Positions 48,348 to 58,372 of a stretch of DNA of 64,000 nucleotides are shown here, one piece after another. Every line of letters starts with the position of its first letter. Position 1 is the first letter of the stretch. The stretch lies in NCBI GenBank assembly GCA_025345505.1, contig JANVCC010000021.1, forward strand, positions 1,694,450-1,758,449, in the 5' to 3' direction. The notes under the pieces were generated by a model that saw nothing but the letters and a program-made list of their open reading frames with translations, was not told the origin of the DNA and made no database searches. The DNA comes from Todiramphus chloris collaris. Lineage: Eukaryota; Chordata; Aves; Coraciiformes; Alcedinidae. Made by a program: the position numbers and the translations under genes.

Positions 48348-48640
48348 ATGGAATCATAGAATCACAGAATCTTTAAGGCTGGAAAAGACCTCCAAGAGCA
48401 TCAAGTCCAACCATCTACCCAACATTATCTCGACCACTAAATCAGGTCCCAAAGTGCCACGTCTACATGTTTTTTGAACCTCTCCAGGGACAGTGACTCT
48501 ACCCCCTCCCTGAGCAGCCTGTTCCAAGGTCTCACCACTCTCTCAGTATAGAAATTATTCCTCATGTCCAATCTAACCCTCTGCTGGAAAAAGTTGAGCC
48601 CATTTCCTCTCATCCTATAGCTAGTTACTTGGGAGAAGTA
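48348..48640 (-). mobile_element. CR1 LINE, 3' end copy
   Basis: Antisense, with terminal units ATGGAATCATAGAATCACAG, then CCAACCATCTACCCAACATT. The minus frame 48643-48437 reads SYRMRGNGLNFFQQRVRLDM and RPWNRLLREGVESLSLERF, open over 68 codons. Truncated within the T-x-S-Y-R segment at 48640. Confidence 0.95.
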
Positions 48641-49255
48641 CATACATCCTCATGGTGAAAACAAGGAACAAAACTCTAACAATTGTTCTTCAAAGCCTCA
48701 CCCACTGAGTTGTGCAGAGTCCCCATCTGACCTACAGAGCAGACAAAGGTTAAGAGCAGCCTTACTGGAAACTTCTTTGACTGGAATCATTCAATCACGT
48801 CCCAGAAGACTCCCCTTCTTGCTGTAGGCCATGCCATATCCTGCTGTCCTTGAAACAGGCAGCTTGTAAAGCTTGTTATTGAAAGTGAGGCATCCTATAA
48901 ACTGAGCAAAGACTTATTTTGTTTTATTTTGGTTTTAATTCTGCATGCACATAATCCACCTTGTCATGAAATTGATTTTTAAAAATCACCTGCATCTTTT
49001 CAAGTGAAGGAAATGGTGGAAAAGAAACCTCAGAGAGTGAGGAGTTTTTATTGTGAGATCTGCCACACTGGATGCCAGAAAGATAACGACGCTGCTTTTT
49101 TTACTTTCTAGGCTAATAATTCTATTCCAAGCACTGTTTATGTTCACTTTTAGCCTTTAGCCAAAAACTGGAGTGAAACTTCAAATATTCCTTATAAATT
49201 GTTACTGTTTTTCAAAATAATGTTTGTTTGTAGGGGTTTGTTTCTAGCAGCAAAT
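48641..49255. other. Unassigned unique sequence
   Basis: Nothing supported; AT-rich between 48900 and 49000. Confidence 0.5.
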
Positions 49256-50140
49256 TATAGAACCACAGAATCATTAAAGTTGGAAACAAGCTTCAAGATC
49301 ATCAAGTCCAACTGTCTACTAAATACCATCAGAAACATGAAACCATGTCCTGAAGTGCCACATCTAAACATTTTTTAAACCCCTGAAGGGATGGTGACTC
49401 CACCCCTCCCTGGGCAGCCTGTGCCAAGGCCTCACCACTCAGTAAAAAAATTGTTCCTAATATCCAACCTAAACCTTCCCTGACAAAACTTTAGCCCATT
49501 CCCTCTTGTCCTATCACTACTCAAATAACTGGAAGAAGAGACCAAAACCCACTTCATTCCAGCCTCCTGTCAGGGAGCTGGAGAGAGCAAGAAGGTCTCC
49601 CCTCAGCCTCCTCTGCTCCAGACTAACCCAGCCCAGCTCCCTCAGCCGCTCCTCAGCAGACATCTTCTCCAGAGCCCTCCCCAGCTTCCTTGCCCTTCTC
49701 TGGCCCCGCTCCAGCCCCTCAAGCTCTTTCTTCTCCTGCGGCGCCCAAAGCTGAGCCCAGTGCTCAAGGTGCAGCCTCCCCAGTGCCCAGCCCAGGGCCA
49801 CCATCCCTGCCCTGCTCCTGCTGGACACACTATTGCTGAGCCAGGCCAGGATGCCCTTGGCCTTCTTGGCCACCTGGGCACACTCTGGCTCATGTTCAGC
49901 TGGGTGTCCACCAGCACTCCTAGGTCCTTTTCTTCCAGGCATCTTCCCAGCTACTCCTCCCCAAGCCTGGAGCGCTGCCTGGGGTTGTTGTGACCCAAGT
50001 GCAGGACCCAGCACTTGGCCTTGTTAAACCTCATCCCACTGACCTCAGCCCATTGATCCAACCTGTCCAGATCCCTCCACAGAGCCTTTCTACCCTCAAG
50101 CAGTTCATCACCCCTGCTCAGTTTGGTGCCATCTGCAAAC
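49256..50140 (-). mobile_element. Longest CR1 copy, about 885 bp, with 165-codon frame
   Basis: Antisense copy extending furthest 5' of any in the window. The minus frame 50014-49517 is continuous and includes [60 protein letters not shown] and [21 protein letters not shown] break near 49517 shifts the last coding block out of frame. Upstream of the frame the sequence still encodes the N-K-A/P-K-C region and the K-G-x-R-x-A-L-W-R-D region (about 49990-50140). The part coding for the polymerase active site is missing. Confidence 0.96.
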
Positions 50141-51378
50141 CAGCAAATTCAACTGTAACTTAAAAAATACACCCAGAGCAGTCTTTCTGGTACTAAGTGT
50201 GCAGTATGCAAGAGTTAATCCTCAAAAACCCATGAAAAACGCACTGAATGGTCCAACCTTGCAAACAATGGTGTGTTAGTAGAAAAGGAAACATTTTTTA
50301 AACCTGAAATCTTTAAAAAAGAACAGTCTGTCACAACAGACACGGGCACTGAGAACGAATGAACTGTGTGGCTGGACCGAGTGCACATCTTCCATTCCGG
50401 AGTGTTATTTTAGATGGAAAACAGACAAATTAGAGTAATTTTGTCCCTGGTGTTGTGACTACTTGTACCAAACTCAAATTTGTCCATATCCCTTGAAGAT
50501 AGAACCATTTAACTGTGGTTTTTCAGGCTGTTATCTGAACTAGCTGCTTTAGGAGGAAGAGGTGTATAGGTGCAAGCTGTTGGTGGCTTTTTCTTCAGGC
50601 AAGGGGCTCAAAGGAAACTCACTGAGTTCAAGAGAAAGAGGCACCATGAGAGAGAAAAGGAGGACAGATCCTTGTGGCCTTCAGGGAGAAGCGAGTCGCC
50701 TCATGGTTTGGATTGGGTGGATGAGGATAAGTGATTGTGGTAGATGGTAAAACAAGGGAGATGGGATGAAGAAACAGAAGAGAAAAAAAAAGACTTCCTG
50801 GGGAAGGCCAAATGAGTTCAGAGGTAGTGGCCATGCCTACAATCCTTGGGGACCAGGATACCAGTGCAGCAGAGCTGGATATCTAGGGAACAGGGAAAGG
50901 CTCTTCCGGTTTGGATCAAGGCCAAGCAGTTCTTAGACCAGGCTGTGCTGGCTGAAATACAACAGGTCTATGCCTGGGCACATCCAAGGCGAGTTCTCTA
51001 TTGAACACAACAGGGAGGAAAAAGAGAATTTAATACAAGCTCTCCCTGCTCCCAGAAGAGAAAAAAAAATTAACCTAGTGTCAAATAACCATCTTCTGAA
51101 TCTGAAACTTGCTAGGGCTGCAGAATTTCTGCAACTTTTGAGGTCTTCTAAGAGCAAAGGGCAGAGAGGAGGGAGCAATCCCAGAAAGAAGGACAGTTTT
51201 GAACAAGTATCTTTTGGCTTGACTACAGGTTCTTCAACTTGTCCTATTGCATCTGGCTGGTTTGGACGTTAACGATTCAGACATTTCTAGGACTTTCTCC
51301 TGAGGTTACAGGAGCTTTGTCCAGCCTGTTGCAAAACTAAGAATTTGGATAGGTAATAAAAATATACATAAGTGTGGA
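50141..51378. other. Unassigned unique sequence
   Basis: No gene or repeat recognised; purine-rich between about 50630 and 50830. Confidence 0.5.
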
Positions 51379-51530
51379 TCACAAAGTCGTAGAATCGCTA
51401 TGGTTGGGAAAGACCTTTAAGACCATCAAGTCCAACAATCATCTAACTCGAACAGGGCCACTACTGCACCATGTCCTTGAGCATCTTGAGCACATCTAGA
51501 TGGCTTTAAAGACATACAGGGATGGCGATT
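51379..51530 (-). mobile_element. CR1 LINE, left part of a copy split by an LTR
   Basis: Antisense 3' part of CR1 (AGAATCGCTATGGTTGGGAA, TAAGACCATCAAGTCCAACA, GATGGCTTTAAAGACATACA) ending at GGGATGGCGATT. The expected continuation resumes at about 52295 on the other side of an LTR. About 15-20 bases of CR1 are missing at the join. Confidence 0.92.
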
Positions 51531-52294
51531 GCAGCCCTTCAGACCTGGAACAGCTGCTCTTTTTTAACCCCCCTCCCTCCCCAACAGGGAACAGAAAGGG
51601 AATAAGGGAGAGAAACTCAGCCATTAGAAAAGGGAACTAGAAAAGCTTGAATTACATTAAAAATAATAATAATAAAATGAAATATATACAAATAGATACA
51701 AAACCAGTATCAAATCCAACCGCTCCCCCAATGGCAATTAAATCACCATCACCACTGATGCTGTGAAACCGATATTGGAAAAGTCCCAGACTGGGCCCAG
51801 CAGCAGATGGGAACTGTGTTCAGGAGATGGATTCTGGTGCTGGGTTCAGGAACACACAGACTGGGGACTAAGGCAGAATGGACAGAGCCGTCCTCAGAAG
51901 CTAGCCAGGGAAGAAGCAAGGAAGAATACAGAATACCCGAGCACACCAGAGAGCTTCACCCTTGTGATCCCTCAGCTTTACAGTGACTGTGGTGTCCGTG
52001 GGTTGGGGTCCCTCGGGGGTCAGTTTGGGGTCCCCTGTCCTGGCCGCCCCTCCCTGCAGGTGCCGCCTTTGACTTTCTGCACCCCCCCGGGGTTGGTGCC
52101 CAAGCCCCAGCAGTGGCCTCGCTCTGCACCCCAGCCCTGGGTCCCGCCTGTGCCCATGGGGTGTTCTCCCTGCTGGGAGCAGCCCCTGCCTGTGCCACCA
52201 GCTGCTGCCTGCAGCCAGGGCAGGGGGAGAAGAGCTGGGCTGGGAAGGGGAACCCCTGACCACAGCCACCCCTGCTCTCACTCACAGCAGGACA
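51531..52294 (-). mobile_element. ERVL-type LTR inserted in a CR1, lacking its first 20 bases
   Basis: Aligns with the LTR at 33418-34199 from that copy's 21st base (GCAGCCCTTCAGACCTGGAA) to the end CAGCAGGACA. The first 20 bases (TGTCATGGTTTAGGGTCAGG in the relative) are absent, as are the adjacent bases of the host CR1. A single small deletion across the left junction explains both. The last 330 bases match the relative almost perfectly, while the first 270 differ at many positions. The 189-codon frame here (51763-52332) is fortuitous. Confidence 0.92.
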
Positions 52295-52400
52295 ACAGAC
52301 TGTTCCAATCTTTGATAACTCTTTCAGGATAGAAATTGTTTTCTCAAGTCCAGCTTAAACTTCCCCTGGCACAACTTGGTGCCATTTCCTCTTGTCCTAA
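52295..52400 (-). mobile_element. CR1 LINE, right part of the split copy
   Basis: ACAGACTGTTCCAATCTTTG, then AGGATAGAAATTGTTTTCTC and GCCATTTCCTCTTGTCCTAA: the antisense ORF2 tail that continues the piece ending at 51530. Truncated at about 52400. Confidence 0.9.
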
Positions 52401-54642
52401 ATGTTTCATTTTTAATAATCATAATGGAAGGTGAACCCTTTTGGGATGGCTCTGTAACGGCTCCCTCAGCCACACGGTTGTTAGTGGCCACTAAATACTC
52501 CTTAGGAGAAGACTATGTGCTCACTGGAGGCAACTGTAAACTGCAAAGTTCCTCTTTGATATTATGTGCCAATAGTTCTGACAGATTTTGACAATTAACC
52601 AAACCATTTCCAGTGAACCCACTGCTAAACTCCCATTTAGACAGCAGCAAAAGCAGATTTCTTTCATCTGCGTATTTTTCCAGTCTTCTGAGGAAATGAT
52701 GTCTGGAATATGATAAGTGTGTTACCCATCATGATGCTTACACATTTTTCCTACGCCTTTTCCTATGTATGGCTTCTGTCATAGGTGGCGTGACCAGTGA
52801 TAAAACACATTTATAGCACAGTGTTTTTCCAAGGTATTTTTTGGCTGCAGGTCTGCTCGCAGCCATACCATCTGCCTTTGAACACCTTGCACTGCACTGA
52901 GGCAGACGAAGTGGTTTGAGACTATGGGGCTGGTAAGTGGCAGGAGACAGGTCTAAAGCGTATTGTTTTTAAGTAGCCTACTGCTCAGAATGAGAAATGA
53001 CACTGGGTATTCAAGTGTGAGCCAAAATAAATCCATTTTTAAATGGTGATGCCTCTCACTGAATAGAAATGGAAGGACTGTGTTCTGACAGTGGAATACA
53101 GCCACCTACTTATGGCATGTCAGGGTAGCAATAAGTGACTCACCCGCCCACCCACACTCCAAGGACACCAGGGCCCCGACGTCTCTATCACGAAGTTGTC
53201 ACAACACTGAATTTAGACAAACAGTTTTTCCTACTGCCCACAGTCTGTACGGTACTCACTGCTTGTTCACTTTTCCAGGTCATCAACCCTTAAAATACCT
53301 CAAGGTGAAAGCAAGTGGGAGTGCCATCACACAAACACTCCCTTTATTAGCAAGCTTGTGCTAATATTTGCTTTAAACTCTGTTTGTTGAGAAATGATGA
53401 TTAAATACCAACGCCAAGCTTGATTTTGACCCTTTCTTGGGGTCTTTTGGACTCTTTAATTTGCAGGGCAATCAACAAATCCCACCTAACGTTTTCTGTA
53501 GAGTGATTAGAACCACCACTATGGGGAAGAAAAAAAAAAAAGAGGATTTTATATTGTGGGAAGAAAGTGGAGAGAAACATCTGGAGCAGAAATATGATAA
53601 GAGTTCCCAGCTGTGCCATCAATTTGTGAAAATGAAGCACAGCAGTGGCTTTTTCACGTGATGGTCAATGAAGTACAGAGAATATTCCATCTGCAAAGAG
53701 ATTCAAGATCTGGTTTGTCCAACAAAGACATTGGCCAGTGCTTCATGAGTTTTCTTTATCCTTTGAGGAGCAGGCATCTGCCAGAGGCTAGCTCACCACC
53801 TAATTCTGCTATGTGTTCCATGGATGTGGGAATGAGGGTGAATGTTGTCTGCAGGCAAGAAATAACTTTCTTGGTTCACTATGGGAACACAGAAAGCTAG
53901 TCATGTGGAGAGGAGAATATAAACTGAAGAGATAAACATTGTGGGTTAAACGGAAGTGTGAAAGGACAAAAATTCAGCCTCAGAGGCTGCTTGTGTAATA
54001 ATAAATCAAATGGGACAGGGTCCAACCTCTGCAGGCTATTAGCACTGTACTGTTCACATCTGAAGAGCTAAGCTGTCTCCTCCACCATCCCCTCCCAAAC
54101 ACCTCGTACATATTGTGCTCCAAACCATTGGTCAGACGTTGCCTGAAAGACTGGTACATGGCACAGACCAAAACAATGCTTGGGACCAAAAACTGAGCTA
54201 AAAATTAAGTATTCCGGGTGATTATACGCTGGTGCTTGTGCCCAAGGTTTGTTTCTTCGTTGCTTTTAAGCAAGAAGGAGTCAAAGAAGACAAGACTCCT
54301 GCCCCAAGGATTACTTATGGAATCCTTACCTGCAGAGAGGCTTGAGGTGGGGGGAAAGAACTTGACTCAAATGGGTAGTGTGTAGCTGCTCCATCTGTTT
54401 TACCAGACAAATTGAATCAATTGATATTTAAATAACACGTTCTCATCTGTTCCCAGTCTCCCAGAAGAACCTCAAGGCTTTATGCACACTTGCTAAAAGC
54501 TAGGATCTCAGCTCCTGCAATCAGTGACCACTGCATCATGGCAATAGCTGAACCCCATTCGTGAGGCACCCTTCACTTTCTGGGTTCTTAGATATTTACT
54601 CAGGAGTGGTGTTAATTCCTCCGTATAGCAGCACAAGTTGGA
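52401..54642. other. About 2.2 kb of unassigned unique sequence
   Basis: A run of A interrupted by G near 53526-53541. No domain-bearing frame, LTR or CR1 recognised. Confidence 0.5.
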
Positions 54643-54951
54643 GCCTACAGGAAAGTTGGGGAGGTCCTGTTTCCACGGGAATGTAGCAATAGGACGAGGG
54701 GCCATGGTTTTAAACTGGAGCAGGGTAGATTTAGATTGGACATTAGGAAGTTCTTTACTCTGAGGGTGGTGGAACACTGGAATGGGTTGCCCAGGGAGGT
54801 GGCAGAGGCCCCTTCCCCGAAGACATTCAGGGGAAGGCTTGATGAGCCTCTGAGCAACCTGATCTAGTTGAGGTTGTCTCTGCTCACTGAAGGGAGGTTG
54901 GACTAGATGACTTTTAGATGTCCCTTCCAACCTGGGGTAATCTATCATTCC
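54643..54951 (+). mobile_element. CR1 LINE, third 3' subfamily
   Basis: Sense copy marked by GTCCTGTTTCCACGGGAATG, AATAGGACGAGGGGCCATGG and CTCTGAGCAACCTGATCTAG, then CCCTTCCAACCTGGGGTAAT. The terminal units are reduced to CTATCATTCC. Same subfamily as the copies at 57843 and 63188. Confidence 0.94.
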
Positions 54952-55704
54952 AACTGTAACCCGCTCTCCATGTCCCTTTGATAGGGTGAGGTATTTTTTC
55001 CTTCCCAAATTCGCTGCCCTGCAGTGAATGGATTCTTGGCACTGAAGCCGAAGGGTGACTATTCAGGTCCAATGGCATTGCCTAAGCTGTTGGTCATTTT
55101 GATATAAACAGCTATTGGTGGTGGATTCCCATCTTGCCACCCTCTCTCCTCATCAACACAGCCCAGACTTTGGGAGCTGGGGCAGGGTTTGACAGTTTTC
55201 ACCAGTTTTAAGCACAGAGAAGTACTGTAGGATTTGAACTAGTTTGTTCAGCAAAAGGCAGGTGATAAAAAATAATAATCCTTAAACCCCCAGATACTCA
55301 GAGTGTGTTCTTATTTGAGACTCTCAGTTTTCATATGGAAACTAAAGCAGGAATTTAGTCCTGATTGCCTGAAAGTGAGTCCCAACACTCCAAATACCAG
55401 ATGGCAAATAAAAAAGACCCAAATGTACTATTTTTCTTCTGTACATTAGGGAAGCTGAGGGAACAAAAAGATTTATTTTTATATGTTTTGTATTAGCAGT
55501 CTGATACAAAAATGCTCATCTCTAGTAAAAGAAAGATCGTTTTCTGAGAGCAGGCATGAAGTAGGATAAAGTGTGTGAAGAATGTGACAGTAAAGATCAG
55601 AATACACCAAATAAATGGTGGTGAGGTGAAACAACACAATCTTGGCTATGTTTGAGAGGAATGATAGAGGGCAAAGCAGGACGATGAGTGAGGAAGTGGT
55701 CAGA
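54952..55704. other. Unassigned unique sequence
   Basis: AT-rich, nothing supported. Confidence 0.5.
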
Positions 55705-56521
55705 GAGAGTGTGCTGGTTTGAGTGAGAACAGAACTAATTCTGTTCAGTAATTTTACTTTTCAGCTCAGTTCTTCTCACTAACTGCACTGTCTGCAGGCA
55801 GCAGCCTGTGCTCACAGACAGTGGCTGCTGCTGGCAGTGAGAACACCCCGTGTTTAGAGTTACTACCCAGGACTGGTGTGCAGACCGAGGCCACTGCTGG
55901 GGCTTGTGTAGCACATTGGGGGGTGCAGAAAGGGAAAGGCTGCATCTGCAGGGAGGAGCGGCCAGGACAGGGGACCCCAAACTGACCAACGAGGGATTCC
56001 AGCCCATATACATCATGTTCAACATAGAGCTGAGGGATCCCAAGGGTCTCTGGGCTCTTCTCCCCTCTTGGACTGCTTGGCCAGCTTTGCTTTGCTTGGC
56101 TTGGGTCCTCTTTTGGTTCCTTCCTCGGAGCACCCAAGGAGGCCTCTGTCCGTTCTGCCTTCGATCCGGTCTGCGAGTTCCTGACCCCGGTACCAGAACC
56201 CAGCTCCTGAGCACAGCTCCCGGCTGCTGCGGGGCCCAGTCTGGGACTGCCCCGGTGCCTGCTCCACAGCATCAGTGGTGATGGTGATGGAATTGCCATC
56301 AGGGGGGTTGGGTTCCACACTGGTTTTGTATCTATTTGTACATATTTCATTTTATTATTATTATTTTCAATGTCATTCAAGCTGTTCTAATTCCCTTTTC
56401 TAACGGCTGAGTTTCTCTCCCTTATTCCCTTTCTGTTCCCTGTTGGGGAGGGAGGGGGGTTAACAGAGAGCGTCTGTTATAGGTCTGAGGGGCTGCTCTG
56501 CCCCTAAACCGTGACAGAGAG
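55705..56521 (+). mobile_element. Solo ERVL-type LTR with perfect 5-bp target duplication
   Basis: The LTR is 55710-56516 (807 bp), begins TGTGCTGGTTTGAGTGAG and ends CTAAACCGTGACA. GAGAG is duplicated at 55705-55709 and 56517-56521. It is the inverted counterpart of the LTR at 35249-36058, with very high similarity throughout the parts I compared. The TGTGCTGGTTT start is shared with well-known bird ERVL LTRs, supporting plus as sense. The 143-204-codon frames inside it recur in the relative because the sequences are related, not because they are genes. Confidence 0.95.
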
Positions 56522-56856
56522 CCAAGGCCATGGTGTGAGTTTAGGAGATATTCTTATTAACATCAACCTCTGGAGTGCAGAGAGTCACGTTTATGTTACG
56601 AGCACTGTATGAGGCAGCTCAGTATTGATGTGCTACACTCCAGCAAAGTGTCCCTGCTCCAGCTGCAGGTTAGACTGGGAAAACTCCACTTCTGCTGATA
56701 GAGCTTGTTGCAGCCCTCTTGAGACCAAAAAAATAAAAGCCATCCTGTAAAAGAGCACTTTTGCTGATATGTCCTAATCCATACAAGGGGTTTCTGCTGG
56801 CACAGCCGTGCTGGTTGCAGATCACACTTCAGCACTCCCCTGATTGATGCACATAC

Positions 56857-56964
56857 CTCACAACAGTTTGTCAGGCTGATCTGGCCAAGGTCTGTGCTGA
56901 GAGAGAGGAAGTCAGAGGACCAGGCAAGGAGGGTGAGAGAGCAGAAAAGCAGAGAGGTTTTCAT
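56857..56964 (-). CDS. Possible first coding exon of a small secreted protein
   Basis: From an ATG at 56964 the minus strand encodes 36 codons starting MKTSLLFCSLTLLAWSS: a short basic start, a hydrophobic core of about 12 residues and a polar stretch, as in a signal peptide, followed by D-F-L-S-L-S-T-D-L-G-Q and ending L-T-N-C-C-E. Directly after the glutamate codon comes GAG|GTATGT, a near-consensus splice donor at 56857/56856 in phase 0. About 100 bases upstream lies TTTATATGG (57066-57074), a TATA-like box placed suitably for a 5' leader of about 75 bases. The layout resembles genes for chemokines or other small cysteine-containing secreted peptides, but no family is recognised and no second exon was found. 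If unspliced the frame runs to 56596 (122 codons). It could be chance. Confidence 0.25.
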
Positions 56965-57065
56965 GTTGCAACCAAGAAGAGAGTGAGTAATAGTGGAAAG
57001 AAAACCAAGATATTAAGGATAAACAGTGCTCACCAGAGTTTACTGGCTGGATTTCTAATTCCAGC

Positions 57066-57074
57066 CATATAAAC
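57066..57074 (-). promoter_or_regulatory. TATA-like box upstream of the possible secreted-protein exon
   Basis: Minus-strand TTTATATGG, about 102 bases before the ATG at 56964. With initiation 25-30 bases downstream this would give a leader of about 75 bases. This is only positional evidence; TATA-like words are common in AT-rich DNA. Confidence 0.2.
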
Positions 57075-57842
57075 TTAGGGATATTTTTTTTGTTTAAAAA
57101 AGAAGTCTCTGTTTTTCATTGCTGTGTTAGCTGTCTGGAGCTTTGCTGAAAGAGAATTACAAGACATATCCTTTCTTAATGTGAAGATATATTAGCTTGT
57201 AAACTTGAAAGGCAGCCTGTGGTTGTTGAATGCATGGGCCTTTAAAAATCATGGGCTAGTGCTTCATTGCTTATTTTGATCAAAACATTGTGTTGCCATT
57301 GCAGTTCTCCTCCACCCTTTAATTTATTATGCTGGCTGCTCTTCAGATTTCTTCTAACTACTGTTGATACACCACCCTTCCACTGGCATTCCTTCTGGTT
57401 TCCCACATATTATTTATTTAAAACATGAGTTATCTCAGGTCCTGTGCTTTTCTTGCAAGGCAGACAGGAGCTTGAGTTGCAGCATGAAATTATTGCCATG
57501 GCTTATTGAATGGAACTGATTTAATAGAGGCAAGCAATGCCCTACTGAAATCCCTCAGATTACAGTATCACTACTACACACTCTACTATGTCTCTATATA
57601 CTACACAGAGATAGATCCAGTGTGTGTATGTGCAGACTTTGTGTGCATGTATGTGTGTTTGGATTGTTTACATATTGTGGGTGCTGTGGAGTATATATAG
57701 CCTGTTTATGGTTATTCTCTGTCATGCAGGGATCAGTAGTGATACCTGATGATAAAAAACCACGGACAATAAAAACCTGATTAAATAAAGGCCTGCAGGG
57801 AAGACTTAAGTAGGAAAGAAACTAATGCTGATGACAAGAGAA
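57075..57842. other. Unassigned unique sequence
   Basis: AT-rich with TG/TA-alternating stretches near 57600-57700. No repeat family or gene recognised. Confidence 0.5.
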
Positions 57843-58113
57843 AGCTTCAAGAAGACCTTATAGCATCCTTCCAGCATCTGAAGGAGGTCTACAGGAAATC
57901 TGGAGAGATCCTGTTTCCAAGGACATGTAGCAATTGGATAAGGGGCAATGGTTTTAAACTAAAGCAGGGTAGATTTAGATTGGACATTAGGAAGTTCTTT
58001 ACTCTGAGGGTGGTGGAACACTGGAATGGGTTGCCCAGTGAGGTGGTGGAGACCTCTTCCCTGGAGACATTCAAGGTCAGGCTTCATGAGGCTCCGAGCA
58101 ACCTGAGCTAGTT
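57843..58113 (+). mobile_element. CR1 LINE (third subfamily), first part, interrupted by another CR1
   Basis: Sense copy starting in the block that encodes A-F-Q-H-L-K-E-V-Y-R (minus-strand shadow ignored). It passes GATCCTGTTTCCAAGGACAT and GGAACACTGGAATGGGTTGC to GAGCAACCTGAGCTAGTT. The final 60-80 bases of the element are displaced to 58293-58372 by an antisense CR1. Confidence 0.94.
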
Positions 58114-58292
58114 AAAGAACACAGAATCACTATGGTTGGAAAAGACTTTTAAGATCATCAAGTCCAACTGTTATCTACTTTACCAGGGCCTCTGCTGCAC
58201 CATATCATTGAGCACCATATCTAGATGGCTTTTAAATACATCCAGGGATGGTAATTCAACCACTTGTCTGAGCAGCCTGTTCCAGTCTTCGA
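58114..58292 (-). mobile_element. CR1 LINE nested inside another CR1
   Basis: Antisense 3' end (ACAGAATCACTATGGTTGGA, TAAGATCATCAAGTCCAACT, AAATACATCCAGGGATGGTA, GAGCAGCCTGTTCCAGTCTT). It is the same subfamily as the split copy at 51379. It sits exactly where the surrounding sense CR1 should read CTAGTT-AAAGATGTCC, so it is younger than its host. No long target duplication is evident. Confidence 0.92.
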
Positions 58293-58372
58293 TGTCCTTT
58301 CTCACTGCAGAGGTGTTGGACTAGATGACTTTTGGAGGTCCCTTCCAACCCAGACCATTCTATGATTCTATG
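58293..58372 (+). mobile_element. CR1 LINE (third subfamily), displaced 3' end
   Basis: TGTCCTTTCTCACTGCAGAG, GTTGGACTAGATGACTTTTG and CCATTCTATGATTCTATGA: the 3' end completing the copy broken at 58113. Confidence 0.93.
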
